A stretch of DNA of 64,000 nucleotides from Enterococcus sp. 5H (GCF_028128615.1 NZ_AMDP01000005.1:54375-118374), one strand, 5' to 3'. Numbered from the stretch's first letter, positions 35,642 through 50,303 are shown. The notes: generated by a model from the sequence alone, not told the origin. Translations and numbers: made by a program.

Positions 35642-36997
35642 TTACGCCCCTTCCGTTTTAAACGAACTGCTTCTTGTGTAAGCAAGTAATGAAAACACAG
35701 CCGAAAGCACAAAGATAATAATCCCGATAACTGATGCTAAATTGTAGTCAGCTGCATTTACGGTTAACTTATATAACCACGTAACTAATAGATCCGTCTC
35801 ACCAGCCGAGTGAAAATTACTATTAGCCGGTTGTCCGCCAGTTAACAAGAAAATCACATTGAAGTTATTAATATTTCCAATAAACTGTTGAATTAAACTC
35901 GGTGCCATTACAAATAAAATCTGCGGAAACGTGATATTTCTAAAAATTTGAAACTTATTCGCTCCATCAATTTCAGCCGCTTCAATCTGATCTGACGGTA
36001 AATTGGTAATAATCCCTGTTGCAACTAACATTGTCACTGGAATACCAACCCACATATTCACAAAAATAACCGTAACTTTCGCTAATAACCCATCTGTTAA
36101 AAAAGGAATCGGCTGATCGATCCAGCCCCAATTTTGCAATAACGCATTTACTGGTCCAGAACCATTAAATAAATTCGCCATCAACAATAAACTTACGAAC
36201 TGCGGCACTGCCATCGTAATGACAAAAATCGTCCGCCAAACTTTTTTCCCTTTCACTCCTTTTGAATTAATCAACAAGGCTAGTAACACACCAAAGAAAA
36301 ATGTCGTCGCTGTCGCTAATACCGCCCAAATCAAGGTCCATGTCAAAACAGGAAAAAAAGTCTTTGCTATATCTCCGGTAATCACATTCCCAAAATTAGC
36401 AAAACCTACCCAGTAAAACAAATTTTTCGGCGGCAAATGATTATGATCGTAGCTCGTAAAGGCAATTGAAATCATATACAACAATGGTAAAATCGTAAAT
36501 GTTAAAACACCTAACAACGGAATACTCATCAAGGTAATATAAAACTTTTCATTCAACAAACTATTTAAATCTTCTTTTAATGTCGGTAAACGCCGCCCGT
36601 CTTCTTTCAACACAAAGATCTTTCGAGCGCTTCTTAAATTTACAACATATAGAAAAATAAAAAGTAAAATCAGAATAATTGCAGCAATCCCAAATAATAG
36701 CAGCAACATCGAATTATCCCCCGGCTGCTGTATCTCAATCCCTAACTCTTCATCCATTACCCAGCCTTGCGATTTCGTCCCTAATGTCCGAAGCATTGAC
36801 AAGGCATGAAAACCATTGAATACTAACCAAGCTACAAATCCAATTTGCAGCAGTAAAAATGCTAATCCTTTCACAATTTGGCGATTCATTATATTAGCAG
36901 TACCCATAAAGATAAATGAAAGTTTTATAGGTGTATCGCCTTTTTTAAATAGTTCGCGAAAAGTAATCTGTCCATCTGACGTTGCTTTTAGCTTCAT
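35642..36997 (-). CDS. malF: Maltodextrin ABC transporter permease (MalF/MdxF type)
   Basis: A permease of about 451 aa with an extended N-terminus (three early helices before the core, as in MdxF/MalF), then the six-helix CUT1 core with an EAA loop (IEAAEIDGANKFQIFRNITFP, about 340-360). I start at the ATG at 36997: GGAAGTGA 7 nt upstream is a near-perfect Shine-Dalgarno, while the ATG at 37015 has none. A stem-loop separates it from malE. Confidence 0.88.
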   Translation of the reverse strand: MKLKATSDGQITFRELFKKGDTPIKLSFIFMGTANIMNRQIVKGLAFLLLQIGFVAWLVFNGFHALSMLRTLGTKSQGWVMDEELGIEIQQPGDNSMLLLLFGIAAIILILLFIFLYVVNLRSARKIFVLKEDGRRLPTLKEDLNSLLNEKFYITLMSIPLLGVLTFTILPLLYMISIAFTSYDHNHLPPKNLFYWVGFANFGNVITGDIAKTFFPVLTWTLIWAVLATATTFFFGVLLALLINSKGVKGKKVWRTIFVITMAVPQFVSLLLMANLFNGSGPVNALLQNWGWIDQPIPFLTDGLLAKVTVIFVNMWVGIPVTMLVATGIITNLPSDQIEAAEIDGANKFQIFRNITFPQILFVMAPSLIQQFIGNINNFNVIFLLTGGQPANSNFHSAGETDLLVTWLYKLTVNAADYNLASVIGIIIFVLSAVFSLLAYTRSSSFKTEGA

Positions 36998-37027
36998 TGT
37001 ACGTTCACTTCCCATACTTTAGAATTG

Positions 37028-37066
37028 TAAGGCTGAAGCAAACATTTTTAGTTTACCCCAGCCTTA
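37028..37066 (-). terminator. Stem-loop between malE and malF (attenuator/processing hairpin)
   Basis: TAAGGCTG / CAGCCTTA arms with an inner GCAAAC/GTTTAC near-pair, in the 70-bp malE-malF gap and without a strong T-run. Such hairpins commonly raise binding-protein yield over permease yield. Confidence 0.6.
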
Positions 37067-37085
37067 TAGAATTAATTACGTTAAC

Positions 37086-38321
37086 TTAATTTCCTGATTT
37101 GCTTGTATCTGCCACTAACTTATCCAATTTAGCTAAATAATCATCTTCAGCAATTTTGCCGTTGTACGTATCATTAATCACAGCATCTGCCGGTCCCCAG
37201 AAAGAAACCATTGCAGGCAATTTCGGCATTACCACTGAATGATCCGGATCACTCATCGTCATCACTGCTTCAGCGACAGTATCTGATTTCACTTTTTCAT
37301 CTTCTTGCGCTTCTTTATTTGCTGGAACTGTCCCATTTTTCTCGAAAACAGTTAATTGATTTTCTTTACTCGTTAGAAAATCAGCTAATGCCATTGCAGC
37401 AACCGGACTTTTCGTTGAGGCATTGACCCCGAATAATTTAACTCCCAAGAAAGCTTTCTGCTGTACTTCACCATTTCCAAAATCGACTGTCGGATATGGC
37501 GCTACCGCAAAATCATCACCTAAGGCTTTTTCTACATCATTTTTAGACCAAGGACCTGATAAAAATGCATCAATTTTGCCATTGCCTAAATTAGATAATG
37601 CATCTGCATTTGATTGGATGACACCAGGATTATCTTTTTGTGCACGAATCCATTTTAGAACCTGAACACCATTTTCATTATTAAAGTTCGTTCCATTGAT
37701 ATCTTCACCATCTGCACCATATAGCTCATCTCCGTTAGACATAAACAATGGTGTGAAATTATAATTTGCGCCTGCTTCGCCAAAGTTTGCACCTAATTTG
37801 CCTTTAGACGTCATTGTATCCCAGCTTTTTACATCGTCTTCCGTTAGTTTAGCTTTGTTATAATATAAGATTTGCGCTTCCACACCATATGGATAGCCGT
37901 ATAGTTTACCATCATAAGTTGCTGCTTCTACCGCACTTTCAGTACTATTTTCTTTGACGCTATCTTCATATTTTGTATTAGCATAAATAATCCCTGCATC
38001 AACCATTTGTCCTAGTTGATCGTGAGGCATCATGAAAACATCCGCTGCCGCACTAGGATCTTTTTTCAAATTTTCTTGCGCTGTTGCAGATTCACTTGGT
38101 TTAATCGTTACTTTCCAATCTTTATGTTCTTTTTCAAATTCCTCTACTAACGGCTTATACGTATCAACAAAAGCGACATCTACCCACAGCTTTATAGAAG
38201 CGTTTTCATTTTCGCTCGAACTATTACTTTCTGATGAGCCCCCACCACAAGCTGCTAATAAAAATGCTGCAGTTCCCACTGTCGCTCCTAATGCTAAAAG
38301 TTTTTTCATGTTTCTTTTCAT
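37086..38321 (-). CDS. malE: Maltodextrin-binding lipoprotein (MalE/MdxE type)
   Basis: A 411-aa extracellular solute-binding lipoprotein of ABC family 1. The signal peptide has lipobox LAAC (Cys25), followed by a Ser/Asn/Glu linker and the binding domain (IKLWVDVAFVDTYKPLVEEF; GKLYGYPYGVEAQILYYNK; FLSGPWSKNDVEKALG). The match to maltose-binding proteins and the neighbouring GH13 genes argue for a malto-oligosaccharide ligand. GGGAGGA lies 7 nt before the ATG. It is first gene of the leftward transport operon. Confidence 0.9.
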   Translation of the reverse strand: MKRNMKKLLALGATVGTAAFLLAACGGGSSESNSSSENENASIKLWVDVAFVDTYKPLVEEFEKEHKDWKVTIKPSESATAQENLKKDPSAAADVFMMPHDQLGQMVDAGIIYANTKYEDSVKENSTESAVEAATYDGKLYGYPYGVEAQILYYNKAKLTEDDVKSWDTMTSKGKLGANFGEAGANYNFTPLFMSNGDELYGADGEDINGTNFNNENGVQVLKWIRAQKDNPGVIQSNADALSNLGNGKIDAFLSGPWSKNDVEKALGDDFAVAPYPTVDFGNGEVQQKAFLGVKLFGVNASTKSPVAAMALADFLTSKENQLTVFEKNGTVPANKEAQEDEKVKSDTVAEAVMTMSDPDHSVVMPKLPAMVSFWGPADAVINDTYNGKIAEDDYLAKLDKLVADTSKSGN

Positions 38322-38364
38322 CTTTTGTTCCTCCCGGAATTTATTTATTTGTTTATCTTTTTAC

Positions 38365-38393
38365 ATTATGCAATCGTTTGCGTTATATGTCAA
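38365..38393 (-). promoter_or_regulatory. malE promoter with MalR-type operator
   Basis: On the minus strand: TTGACA (38388-38393), 17-bp spacer, CATAAT (38365-38370). Operator-like ATGCAATCGTTTGCGT (38368-38383) overlaps the spacer and -10, the same arrangement as at malP. Confidence 0.72.
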
Positions 38394-38584
38394 ACAAAAT
38401 TCATAAAAAAACCGAAAAAAATTTATTATTCTTTGCTTAAGGATAATAGCAAACAGTTGTTTTTCCAAAAAAGTACTGTTCAAAAGCTATAAAAACGTGA
38501 ATAAACTTGGATTCCCCTTTGATATACTGATAAACAAAGCGATTTTCATTATTCTATCTTCTATTTATCAGTTTATACAAACAA

Positions 38585-38600
38585 ATGCAATCGATTGCGA
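38585..38600. promoter_or_regulatory. MalR-type operator upstream of the GH13 operon
   Basis: ATGCAATCGATTGCGA: arms TGCAAT/ATTGC(G) around a central CG, near-perfect dyad, ending 8 nt before the -35 of the neopullulanase promoter. Confidence 0.65.
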
Positions 38601-38608
38601 AAAATATG

Positions 38609-38637
38609 TTGAAAACGTTTTTCTTATATGGCATAAT
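38609..38637 (+). promoter_or_regulatory. GH13-operon promoter with CcpA-like cre
   Basis: TTGAAA (38609-38614), 17-bp spacer, CATAAT (38632-38637). TGAAAACGTTTTTC (38610-38623) matches the cre consensus TGWAANCGNTNWCA at 12 of 14 positions and overlaps the -35, so catabolite repression is likely. Confidence 0.62.
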
Positions 38638-38700
38638 ATGAGTGATTTTTAGAAAACAGATGGACAAAAAGAATATTTATTGTCAGGAGGGCATTATCAA

Positions 38701-43793
<5,093 letters not shown>

Positions 43794-43795
43794 GT

Positions 43796-43841
43796 AAAAA
43801 AAAGTGATCTAGGAAATCTTACTCCCTAAATCACTTTTTTC
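43796..43841. terminator. Bidirectional terminator GH13 operon / GyrI-like gene
   Basis: AAAAAAGTGAT-CTAGG ... CCTA-ATCACTTTTTT between convergent genes, with A- and T-run flanks. Confidence 0.88.
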
Positions 43842-44461
43842 TATTTAACAAAATATCTCAATACGGTTTTCATTTTTTCCGGCGCTACTTTTCTTGGATC
43901 AGATAGGTAAATTTCTTTATGAGCAAGTGTCGTCTGCTCCAATTGATGCTCTTTACAATATGCTTTCATCACTTCAAATGTTTTGTGCTCATCATCATAA
44001 GGACCTACATGCAGCATTTGTAAACATTTACCATCCTCGATCGTTTCAAATTTGACGTTTTGATTATTAGGATTTGGCTTCTTTTGAGAAATTTTTTCTA
44101 AATTTGCCAAAGCCAGTTCTTTTGTAACAAAATCAGGTTGACGGATCATAATTTTGTATACCAAATCCGCCTTATCAAATGCTCTTTTTTCTGCTATCGC
44201 TTCATCTGACAGTGTCCAAAAACCTTCCAATGGGTAAACAGTATATTCGAAATAACCTGCTGGAGTTACACCATTTTTGGGCATCATACGAATCCCATAG
44301 GACATTGCGTATAACGCCGCTGTTTCTTCCCCAAATTGAGGATCATTTGGATTACCTTTTCCAGATATAGTATAAAATTTTTGTTTCGGTACAACAACTT
44401 CCGTTGGTTTAGCCTTTGGTAAATAAAGTTCTTTTTCCTGTTTCCGCCATTCGAATTTCAT
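43841..44461 (-). CDS. GyrI-like small-molecule-binding domain protein
   Basis: A 206-aa cytoplasmic protein of the GyrI-like/SRPBCC-like effector-binding group (GyrI, AraC effector domain, hydrolase-like members). Marks are FYTISGKGNPNDPQF, GYFEYTVYPLEGFWTL and LQMLHVGPYDDEHKTFEVM near the C-terminus, where the binding pocket Glu/His residues lie. It has no HTH, so it is a stand-alone binding or hydrolysing domain. AAAGGAGGA precedes the ATG. Ligand unknown. Confidence 0.75.
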   Translation of the reverse strand: MKFEWRKQEKELYLPKAKPTEVVVPKQKFYTISGKGNPNDPQFGEETAALYAMSYGIRMMPKNGVTPAGYFEYTVYPLEGFWTLSDEAIAEKRAFDKADLVYKIMIRQPDFVTKELALANLEKISQKKPNPNNQNVKFETIEDGKCLQMLHVGPYDDEHKTFEVMKAYCKEHQLEQTTLAHKEIYLSDPRKVAPEKMKTVLRYFVK

Positions 44462-44585
44462 GAACGTTTCCTCCTTTATTTAATTCTCAGAATCTCCACT
44501 ACGTAGTATTTTACTTTTTTAATAGAGATTATAAAGTGCTTGATTATATTTATTATAACAGGGGAAACAGAAATGAAGTATCAAA

Positions 44586-44627
44586 TTAAAAAAAAGTATT
44601 AAATCAACTATTTAACAGTTGATTTAA
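44586..44627 (-). terminator. Terminator after the multidomain LPMO
   Basis: TTAAATCAAC / GTTGATTTAA stem (44599-44627) followed on the minus strand by eight T. Confidence 0.82.
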
Positions 44628-44691
44628 CACCTCTTTTAATACTGCTATGTCGTGGTACTTGTTTATTACTATGTCATACAGATATTCTGGA

Positions 44692-46170
44692 TTACTTTAA
44701 TTCCCAAACGGCGGCTGTTCCAGGTTTATCACCTTGCGTCCACCACTTAGCTTCGTAAGTATTCCCTTGGAAAGTTACTCTATCTCCACCACTATAGGCT
44801 TTGCTAGCTTCCCAAGTCACTGCTGCATCTGAAATAAGTTTCCAAACATCGGATTGGTCTGGACGCTCACCCTTTGTCCACCATCTTGCTTCATATTCTA
44901 AGTCATTAAAGATAACTTTATCACCAAAATTATAAATTTTGTCAGCATCCCATGTAGTTTGCCCGCTTGGTGCTTCTTTCGTTTTTACAGAAAATACTGC
45001 GCTAGCATCTGAAACATTTCCACCAAGACTAATCGCTTTTACAGTATATTTGTACGTTGTATCAGCTTTTAAACCAGTATCTTTGAAGCTTGTTTTTTCA
45101 GTTGTTGCAATTTTTTTGCCATCACGGTAAACTTCATAGTTTTTAACACCTAAGAAGTGTGTTGACTTTGTCCACATTAAATCAACAGAAGTTTCTGTTG
45201 TTCCCATTGAGTGAACATTGGTTGGTGCTGTTGGTTTTTGGTTATCTTCTACTGCTGAAGACAGTGTCGTTACTTTGACCATCGAGCTTTTTTCTGAGAC
45301 TTTTCCATTACTACCTACGGCCTCAACTTGATACACATACGTTGTATCTTCAGTTAAATTTGCATCGTTAAACTGATTTCCACCGACTGTAGCGACTTTT
45401 TTATTATCGCGATAAACATTGTACTCTTTTGCGTTTGAAACAGTGTCCCAAGTCAATTTAAGAGAAGAAGTTGTTATGTCTGTCGCTTTAACATTTGTTG
45501 GTTTCGCTGGTGCTTCTTCTACTGGCGGTGTAATTTCGCCGTCTCCTTTAACATTTACATCAATTACGTTATAAAAAGCATTTGATGTATCTGCAACATC
45601 CCATACAGCTAAAACAACATGGTAACCAGAGCGATCAGCCGGAATATTCACTTGATGTGATTTATTATTCGCTGCACTTGAACCATCATGTTTGATTTCA
45701 CCAATTAATTCTAAATCTTTTCTCGCTAACGGTTTTTCAGGATTCCAACCCGTTTTTGTAATATAGTAATGCCATTTTGATGTGCTATGAGGAGCTGTAT
45801 AGTGCCAAGTAAATGTATTCGTTCCTGTTTTAATATCTGCTTTATCCCATCGATCAGCTCCAGTACTATCTAAAACAAAATCCGTAATCTGACCTTTACC
45901 ACCTTGAGCAGATGCAATACGCCCATCAGCTGGTCCGGCTTGCGGAAACCCTTTATCAAACTCTAATGATTGCGGGTTCGTAATTACCATTCCGTATTTT
46001 TCTAGTGCCGCTGTCCAACCAATTGTATTTTTCGCCAACGAACCTCGGTAACCACGTGCAGCAGGTGTTTCTACATAACCATGCGCATTTGCTTCATCTG
46101 CATTTAGCAAAGCCATCCCACCAGTAATTATTGTTGTCAACATTGCTAAACCTAATAATTTTTTCTTCAT
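44692..46170 (-). CDS. Secreted multidomain AA10 LPMO with two FnIII and two CBM5/12 domains
   Basis: A 492-aa secreted chitin-active monooxygenase. The signal peptide (1-29, ending EANA) is followed by His30-Gly-Tyr-Val, and the second brace His lies in FTWHYTAPH. The AA10 domain spans about 30-205. Two fibronectin type III domains follow (PTNVKATDITTSSLKLTWDT; PTNVHSMGTTETSVDLMW), then two CBM5/12-type chitin-binding modules (KIYNFGDKVIFNDLEYEARW; KAYSGGDRVTFQGNTYEAKW). I start at the ATG at 46170 with GGAGGAG 6 nt upstream. Divergent from an Mga-type regulator that may control it. Confidence 0.93.
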   Translation of the reverse strand: MKKKLLGLAMLTTIITGGMALLNADEANAHGYVETPAARGYRGSLAKNTIGWTAALEKYGMVITNPQSLEFDKGFPQAGPADGRIASAQGGKGQITDFVLDSTGADRWDKADIKTGTNTFTWHYTAPHSTSKWHYYITKTGWNPEKPLARKDLELIGEIKHDGSSAANNKSHQVNIPADRSGYHVVLAVWDVADTSNAFYNVIDVNVKGDGEITPPVEEAPAKPTNVKATDITTSSLKLTWDTVSNAKEYNVYRDNKKVATVGGNQFNDANLTEDTTYVYQVEAVGSNGKVSEKSSMVKVTTLSSAVEDNQKPTAPTNVHSMGTTETSVDLMWTKSTHFLGVKNYEVYRDGKKIATTEKTSFKDTGLKADTTYKYTVKAISLGGNVSDASAVFSVKTKEAPSGQTTWDADKIYNFGDKVIFNDLEYEARWWTKGERPDQSDVWKLISDAAVTWEASKAYSGGDRVTFQGNTYEAKWWTQGDKPGTAAVWELK

Positions 46171-46562
46171 ACATTCTCCTCCATTCATCATTTCGCCTTT
46201 AATTGGCTCAATATTAGTTTAAACGTTATGTTAGAAAAAAAAGAATCATTTCTGGGCAAAAAAAATCGATACCTGAACGTTTAAACCCTCTCACCCTAAA
46301 AATATATAAATATCATACAAAAAACATAAAATATCACAAATGTTATCGAAAAAATATCAGTAAAAAGTTCAACAATGTCACTTAGCAAGAGAAATATGAC
46401 CTTTATGTGTCAAATTGTTACAAAAAAATTAATATTAACTTCTTTTAATTATCTAGACAAAACGAATTACTCAGAGGTAAAATAATAAATGATTTTAATT
46501 TTATTTAAATATATATCATACAATTGTAAAAATAACATTTATTAAAAGAAAGTGTTGATACC
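46171..46562. other. Divergent control region LPMO / Mga-like regulator
   Basis: About 390 bp, AT-rich. Contains an 11-bp inverted repeat pair: GTTTAAACGTT (46217-46227) and AACGTTTAAAC (46276-46286), 48 bp apart. No clear sigma-A hexamers were found. Confidence 0.5.
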
Positions 46563-48026
46563 TTGAAAGAAATCCTATCATCCCGATTTAAGCGACAATT
46601 GGAATTAATAGAACTTTTAGCTGACAATGATTGGGTCCCTTTCACTGCAGCATCAGAAAAGCTGGCTATTCCTATAAAAACTTTAAAATCAGACATTATT
46701 GAATTAGAAACTTTACTTGCACCAGCAACAATCGAATCCTCTAAAAAGTACGGAATTCGTTTAACAACAACAATTAATTTTTGTAAAACGAGTATTTATC
46801 AAAAATTTTTAAAGAACAGCGTTGAGTTTCAACTGATTGAAAAGATTTTTCTGCATAATTTTTCTACGATTGTTGATTTATCTAACAATCTTTATATCAG
46901 TGTTTCTACTATCAAGCGAATGGTTCAAAGAGTGAATCAACTACTTCAGCTCGAAGGTTTTACTATTAACTTAAAAAAAATGCAGCTTGTCGGAGATCCC
47001 CGCAGTATTTGTAATTTTATGCAGTATTATTTTAGCGAGAAATACGGTATAGCAGAAAGTCTTTTGACCCCTGCACAGCTAAAGATATTGGATGAAATTA
47101 GTTTAGAACTGATGAAATATGCCAAACCGAATAGGTCATCTTGCGAACTAGATTTTTCCACATTAAATCGATTACGTTTTTACACATACACGACTATTAA
47201 TTTATTAAAATTCAATAGCGAAAACCATTTGCCCGACATCCCTGATAAGAATTTTGCTATTCTTGAAGATACATATATCTGTGATGAATTTTATAGTCAA
47301 TTTAAATTAACCTTATCAGCAAGCAATTTAAATACTATTTTCTCATTGATTTTTAGCGATAGTTACGTTGATTCTTTTACCTCTTTACAAAAAATAATTG
47401 AGATTGATCGCAAAGCCTATTTGAAATACCAGAAAATCGATAGTTTACTTCGCGAAATTGAAAAAAGAATGGGTTGTCAGTGTGATAATTTCGAAGTTAT
47501 TTTTATGCGGTTATATAACTTGGATAGCCAAACACATGGCAGAACTTACATTTTACATGATAAGAACAAAGAATTTCTCACAAGCATCAAAAATCTTTAT
47601 GGACATTTCCCAATGGAATTGATTCAATCTTTACAAGCTATTTTTTATTCAAATCCGTACAAAGAATATCTGATTTACGAGTCGATCTCGATTTTGTTCA
47701 CGAATTGGCCTAATTTACTGGATCGTTTAGAAGATTCTAGTCCAACGCTAAAAGCTGGTCTTTTATTTAACGAACGAATGGAATACATGGAGATGCTTTG
47801 TGAACGCATTACTTACTACTCTCGTGGCCGTTTTTCTTGCACACCTTTACGCCTGACATCATTAGCTTCATTAGAAAAAATCGCGGCTGATTACGACTGT
47901 ATTATAACCAATATTCCTGAAATTCATCTGGATAATATCCCAGTTGTGGTAATTCCATTAATCCCTGATGCAAAAAGTTTTGATAAACTAATGCTTGTCT
48001 ATGAAGAACATTTTGATAAAAACTAA
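46563..48026 (+). CDS. Mga/AtxA-family helix-turn-helix transcription regulator
   Basis: A 487-aa protein with two N-terminal HTH units (about 10-60, FKRQLELIELLADNDWVPFTAASEKLAIPIKTLKSDI; about 95-145, IDLSNNLYISVSTIKRMVQRVN). A long PRD/EIIB-like C-terminal region follows, the build of Mga-type virulence or carbon-source regulators. TTG at 46563 is the only plausible start, and its ribosome binding site is weak, implying low basal expression. Divergent neighbour of the multidomain LPMO gene, so a chitin-utilisation role is a reasonable inference. Confidence 0.78.
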   Translation: MKEILSSRFKRQLELIELLADNDWVPFTAASEKLAIPIKTLKSDIIELETLLAPATIESSKKYGIRLTTTINFCKTSIYQKFLKNSVEFQLIEKIFLHNFSTIVDLSNNLYISVSTIKRMVQRVNQLLQLEGFTINLKKMQLVGDPRSICNFMQYYFSEKYGIAESLLTPAQLKILDEISLELMKYAKPNRSSCELDFSTLNRLRFYTYTTINLLKFNSENHLPDIPDKNFAILEDTYICDEFYSQFKLTLSASNLNTIFSLIFSDSYVDSFTSLQKIIEIDRKAYLKYQKIDSLLREIEKRMGCQCDNFEVIFMRLYNLDSQTHGRTYILHDKNKEFLTSIKNLYGHFPMELIQSLQAIFYSNPYKEYLIYESISILFTNWPNLLDRLEDSSPTLKAGLLFNERMEYMEMLCERITYYSRGRFSCTPLRLTSLASLEKIAADYDCIITNIPEIHLDNIPVVVIPLIPDAKSFDKLMLVYEEHFDKN

Positions 48027-48045
48027 CTCTTTTCTAAAAAAGCAT

Positions 48046-48089
48046 AAAAAACCGAGATCTAACTCAAGGAGTTAAATCTCAGTTTTTTT
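48046..48089. terminator. Bidirectional terminator Mga-like / RpiR genes
   Basis: AAAACCGAGATCTAACT / AGTTAAATCTCAGTTTT with few mismatches, flanked by A- and T-runs between convergent genes. Confidence 0.85.
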
Positions 48090-48849
48090 AAGATAAGCTA
48101 GGAACTTTAATAATCAATGTTTCATAAATCAGGGTACTCATTACGTTCAACATTAATAACGAACGTAACTGCTTATGATTTTCTTGACTACTGTATGCTC
48201 TCAAAGTATACGTACTGATAGCGTCAAGTTGTTTTGAAACAAAATTGGTAACAGTAATAATTTTCGTTCCATTTTCCTTTGCTTCAATGATACTTTTATT
48301 AACCTTTTCAAGTTGATCGTTTACTGAAAACATAATTATCACATCTTGCTTCGTACTAATTTGAGGAATTCGTTCAATTAGGCATTCTTCAGAATAAGCA
48401 TTTGTCCAACAATCAATTAATTTTAAATTACGATTGAATTCTGATGCTACTTCAGAGCTAGCCCCTGTTCCTATACAAAAAATTCGTCTGGATTCAAGTA
48501 AACAATTGCAGATTTGTTCAATATTTTTCTCATCTACTTGTTCCAAGGTGACTACAGTATCCTGCTTTATTCCATCTAAAATTTGTAAAAAATCTGATTC
48601 ATCGGTTTCTTTAAATTGTTGTTCATTTTTCAAGCGCGCAAACGCATATTTCAATTCATTAAAGGTCGCATAATTTAATTTTTTACACGCTCTATAAATT
48701 GTTGCATTAGAGATAAATAAACTATCTTTAATATCCTTTAGCTTTAACTTACCAGCATCTTCAACTTGTAACATAAAATCAATAACTTCTTGTTCTGTCT
48801 TGGACAGTTTCTCATAATTATAGTGAATCTTGTTGTAAACATCACTCAT
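48088..48849 (-). CDS. RpiR-family regulator (HTH + SIS domain)
   Basis: A protein of about 253 aa with an N-terminal HTH_6 (about 1-75, LSKTEQEVIDFMLQVEDAGK; LFISNATIYRACKKLNYATFNELK) and a C-terminal SIS sugar-phosphate domain (RIFCIGTGASSEVASEFNRNL). Such proteins sense phosphosugars and control sugar or amino-sugar catabolism. I start at the ATG at 48849 (GGAAGG at 9 nt); the TTG at 48873 overlaps the LysR stop. It follows the LysR gene directly, so two regulators share a transcript. Targets are not evident nearby. Confidence 0.85.
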   Translation of the reverse strand: MSDVYNKIHYNYEKLSKTEQEVIDFMLQVEDAGKLKLKDIKDSLFISNATIYRACKKLNYATFNELKYAFARLKNEQQFKETDESDFLQILDGIKQDTVVTLEQVDEKNIEQICNCLLESRRIFCIGTGASSEVASEFNRNLKLIDCWTNAYSEECLIERIPQISTKQDVIIMFSVNDQLEKVNKSIIEAKENGTKIITVTNFVSKQLDAISTYTLRAYSSQENHKQLRSLLMLNVMSTLIYETLIIKVPSLS

Positions 48850-48869
48850 ACCACTCAACCTTCCCAATT

Positions 48870-49643
48870 TCAAGCGGTCGCATTATGCTCAATCAATAAA
48901 TGAACATGTTGAATATTCCTTTTACTCCCCAGAACATAAAGCGGAACCCGTTGTGTGACTTTGCGAAAGATAAATGCCTGAGTTTGCTTTTTCTCCACTA
49001 GAAACTTAGGTAAAATTGCTTGTCCAGTACCTTTTTTTATTAAGTCAATCATCACGTAAATGGAATCAACTTCAATAATTGTGGCAGTATCACTTTTAAT
49101 CAACGACAACGTGATTTTTCTGTATGGACAATCTTTATCACGGCTAATAAGATAAACAGCTTCCGAATTTTCTACTGACAGCCAACCAACTTCTTCTGTT
49201 AGTAAAATTTCTTTTTCAAGCGTCGTAGCTTTGTTAGTAACGACAACATCCAGTTCGCTTCTTTTATACATCGTTTCCAACTGATCGGTTGACTTAACAA
49301 ATAACTCTGTCGGCTCCTCATAAGCAATGATTTCGGCTAGTTCAAAATAAATATAGGCACTGGCTTGCGTACAGCCGATTCTTAACGGACGTTTTTGATA
49401 ATATGCCTCGATTTCATCAACTTGGGTCAAAATTGAATCCGCATATTCAAGCAGCTTTTCTCCCTCAGGTAAAAGCTTCACGCCACGACTAGTCCGCTCA
49501 AAAAGAATCGTCGTCAACTCTTGCTCTAACAATCGAATCCGTTCGGTGATATTCGACTGAGCATAACCCAGTATTCTAGCAGCTTCAGACATTGATCCTG
49601 CATTCGTTACACATTGAAATATTTTTAAATCATTCAGCTCCAT
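48870..49643 (-). CDS. LysR-family transcription regulator (short)
   Basis: A 257-aa regulator with a clear N-terminal winged HTH (LKIFQCVTNAGSMSEAARILGYAQSNITERIRLLEQEL) and a co-inducer-binding region shortened to about 170 residues against the usual 200 or more. The domain order is otherwise typical. It is divergent from the DUF4865 gene, and the 117-bp spacer has a TGATGT-CTG-ACATCA dyad, a likely binding site, so the DUF4865 gene is its probable target. Confidence 0.85.
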   Translation of the reverse strand: MELNDLKIFQCVTNAGSMSEAARILGYAQSNITERIRLLEQELTTILFERTSRGVKLLPEGEKLLEYADSILTQVDEIEAYYQKRPLRIGCTQASAYIYFELAEIIAYEEPTELFVKSTDQLETMYKRSELDVVVTNKATTLEKEILLTEEVGWLSVENSEAVYLISRDKDCPYRKITLSLIKSDTATIIEVDSIYVMIDLIKKGTGQAILPKFLVEKKQTQAFIFRKVTQRVPLYVLGSKRNIQHVHLLIEHNATA

Positions 49644-49674
49644 CTCAACACCTGCTTCTCCCTATCATTTTTAC

Positions 49675-49689
49675 TGATGTCTGACATCA
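49675..49689. promoter_or_regulatory. Dyad between LysR and DUF4865 genes
   Basis: TGATGT-CTG-ACATCA: perfect 6-bp arms in the divergent spacer, a LysR-type binding-site candidate. Confidence 0.55.
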
Positions 49690-49760
49690 TTTATTCATAT
49701 TATGCAAACACCTCTGTGCAATATATACTTAATTCATCAAGAAAAAAGGAGTTGTCATAA

Positions 49761-50303
49761 ATGAATGCGATGCAATATAAAATTACTTTGCCTGATGATT
49801 ACGACATGTCATTGATAAGAAAAAGGGTCAAAGAAAATGGCGCAAAAACAGATAATTTTTCTGGTCTACTCTTTAAAGCTTATCTTATTTCCGAAAAAGC
49901 GCAAGGGGCAGTTTCAAATTCTTACTCGCCACTGTACGTATGGAAAAATTCTGAAGGGATGAACCGTTTTATTTTCGAAAGCTTCTACGACAATATCATT
50001 CGGGATTTTGGCTGGCAATCAATCCAAATAGGCATACCTTTAACCGTTGAACTAGGAAATAAATTTGCAGATGCAAACTATCTCCTTGAACAAAATATTG
50101 CCATCCCCGAACAACTGTCTTTAAAAGATATACCAAGCCAACTTTCAGAAACATCAGAATTGCTCTCGCAAAATAAGGTTGGAAAACTGATTGTTTACAA
50201 TCCAGATAAATGGCAAGCTGCTTCATTTACATTTTATACAGAAAAACCTAAACAAAATCAGCCTACGCTCTATGAGATACTTCATATTTCTTCAGAAAAT
50301 TAA
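49761..50303 (+). CDS. DUF4865-family protein
   Basis: A 180-aa cytoplasmic protein (MQYKITLPDDYDMSLIRKRV, AYLISEKAQGAVSNSYSPLYVWKNSEGMN) resembling the DUF4865 family, often found next to LysR regulators in Firmicutes. Function of the family is not established. AAAGGAG precedes the ATG. Probably regulated by the divergent LysR protein. Confidence 0.7.
   Translation: MNAMQYKITLPDDYDMSLIRKRVKENGAKTDNFSGLLFKAYLISEKAQGAVSNSYSPLYVWKNSEGMNRFIFESFYDNIIRDFGWQSIQIGIPLTVELGNKFADANYLLEQNIAIPEQLSLKDIPSQLSETSELLSQNKVGKLIVYNPDKWQAASFTFYTEKPKQNQPTLYEILHISSEN

Larger units (their letters stand above)
38322..38700. other. Divergent control region malE / neopullulanase gene
   Basis: About 380 bp holding two outward promoters, two MalR-type operators and a CcpA-like site (separate entries). 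No gene inside. Confidence 0.6.
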
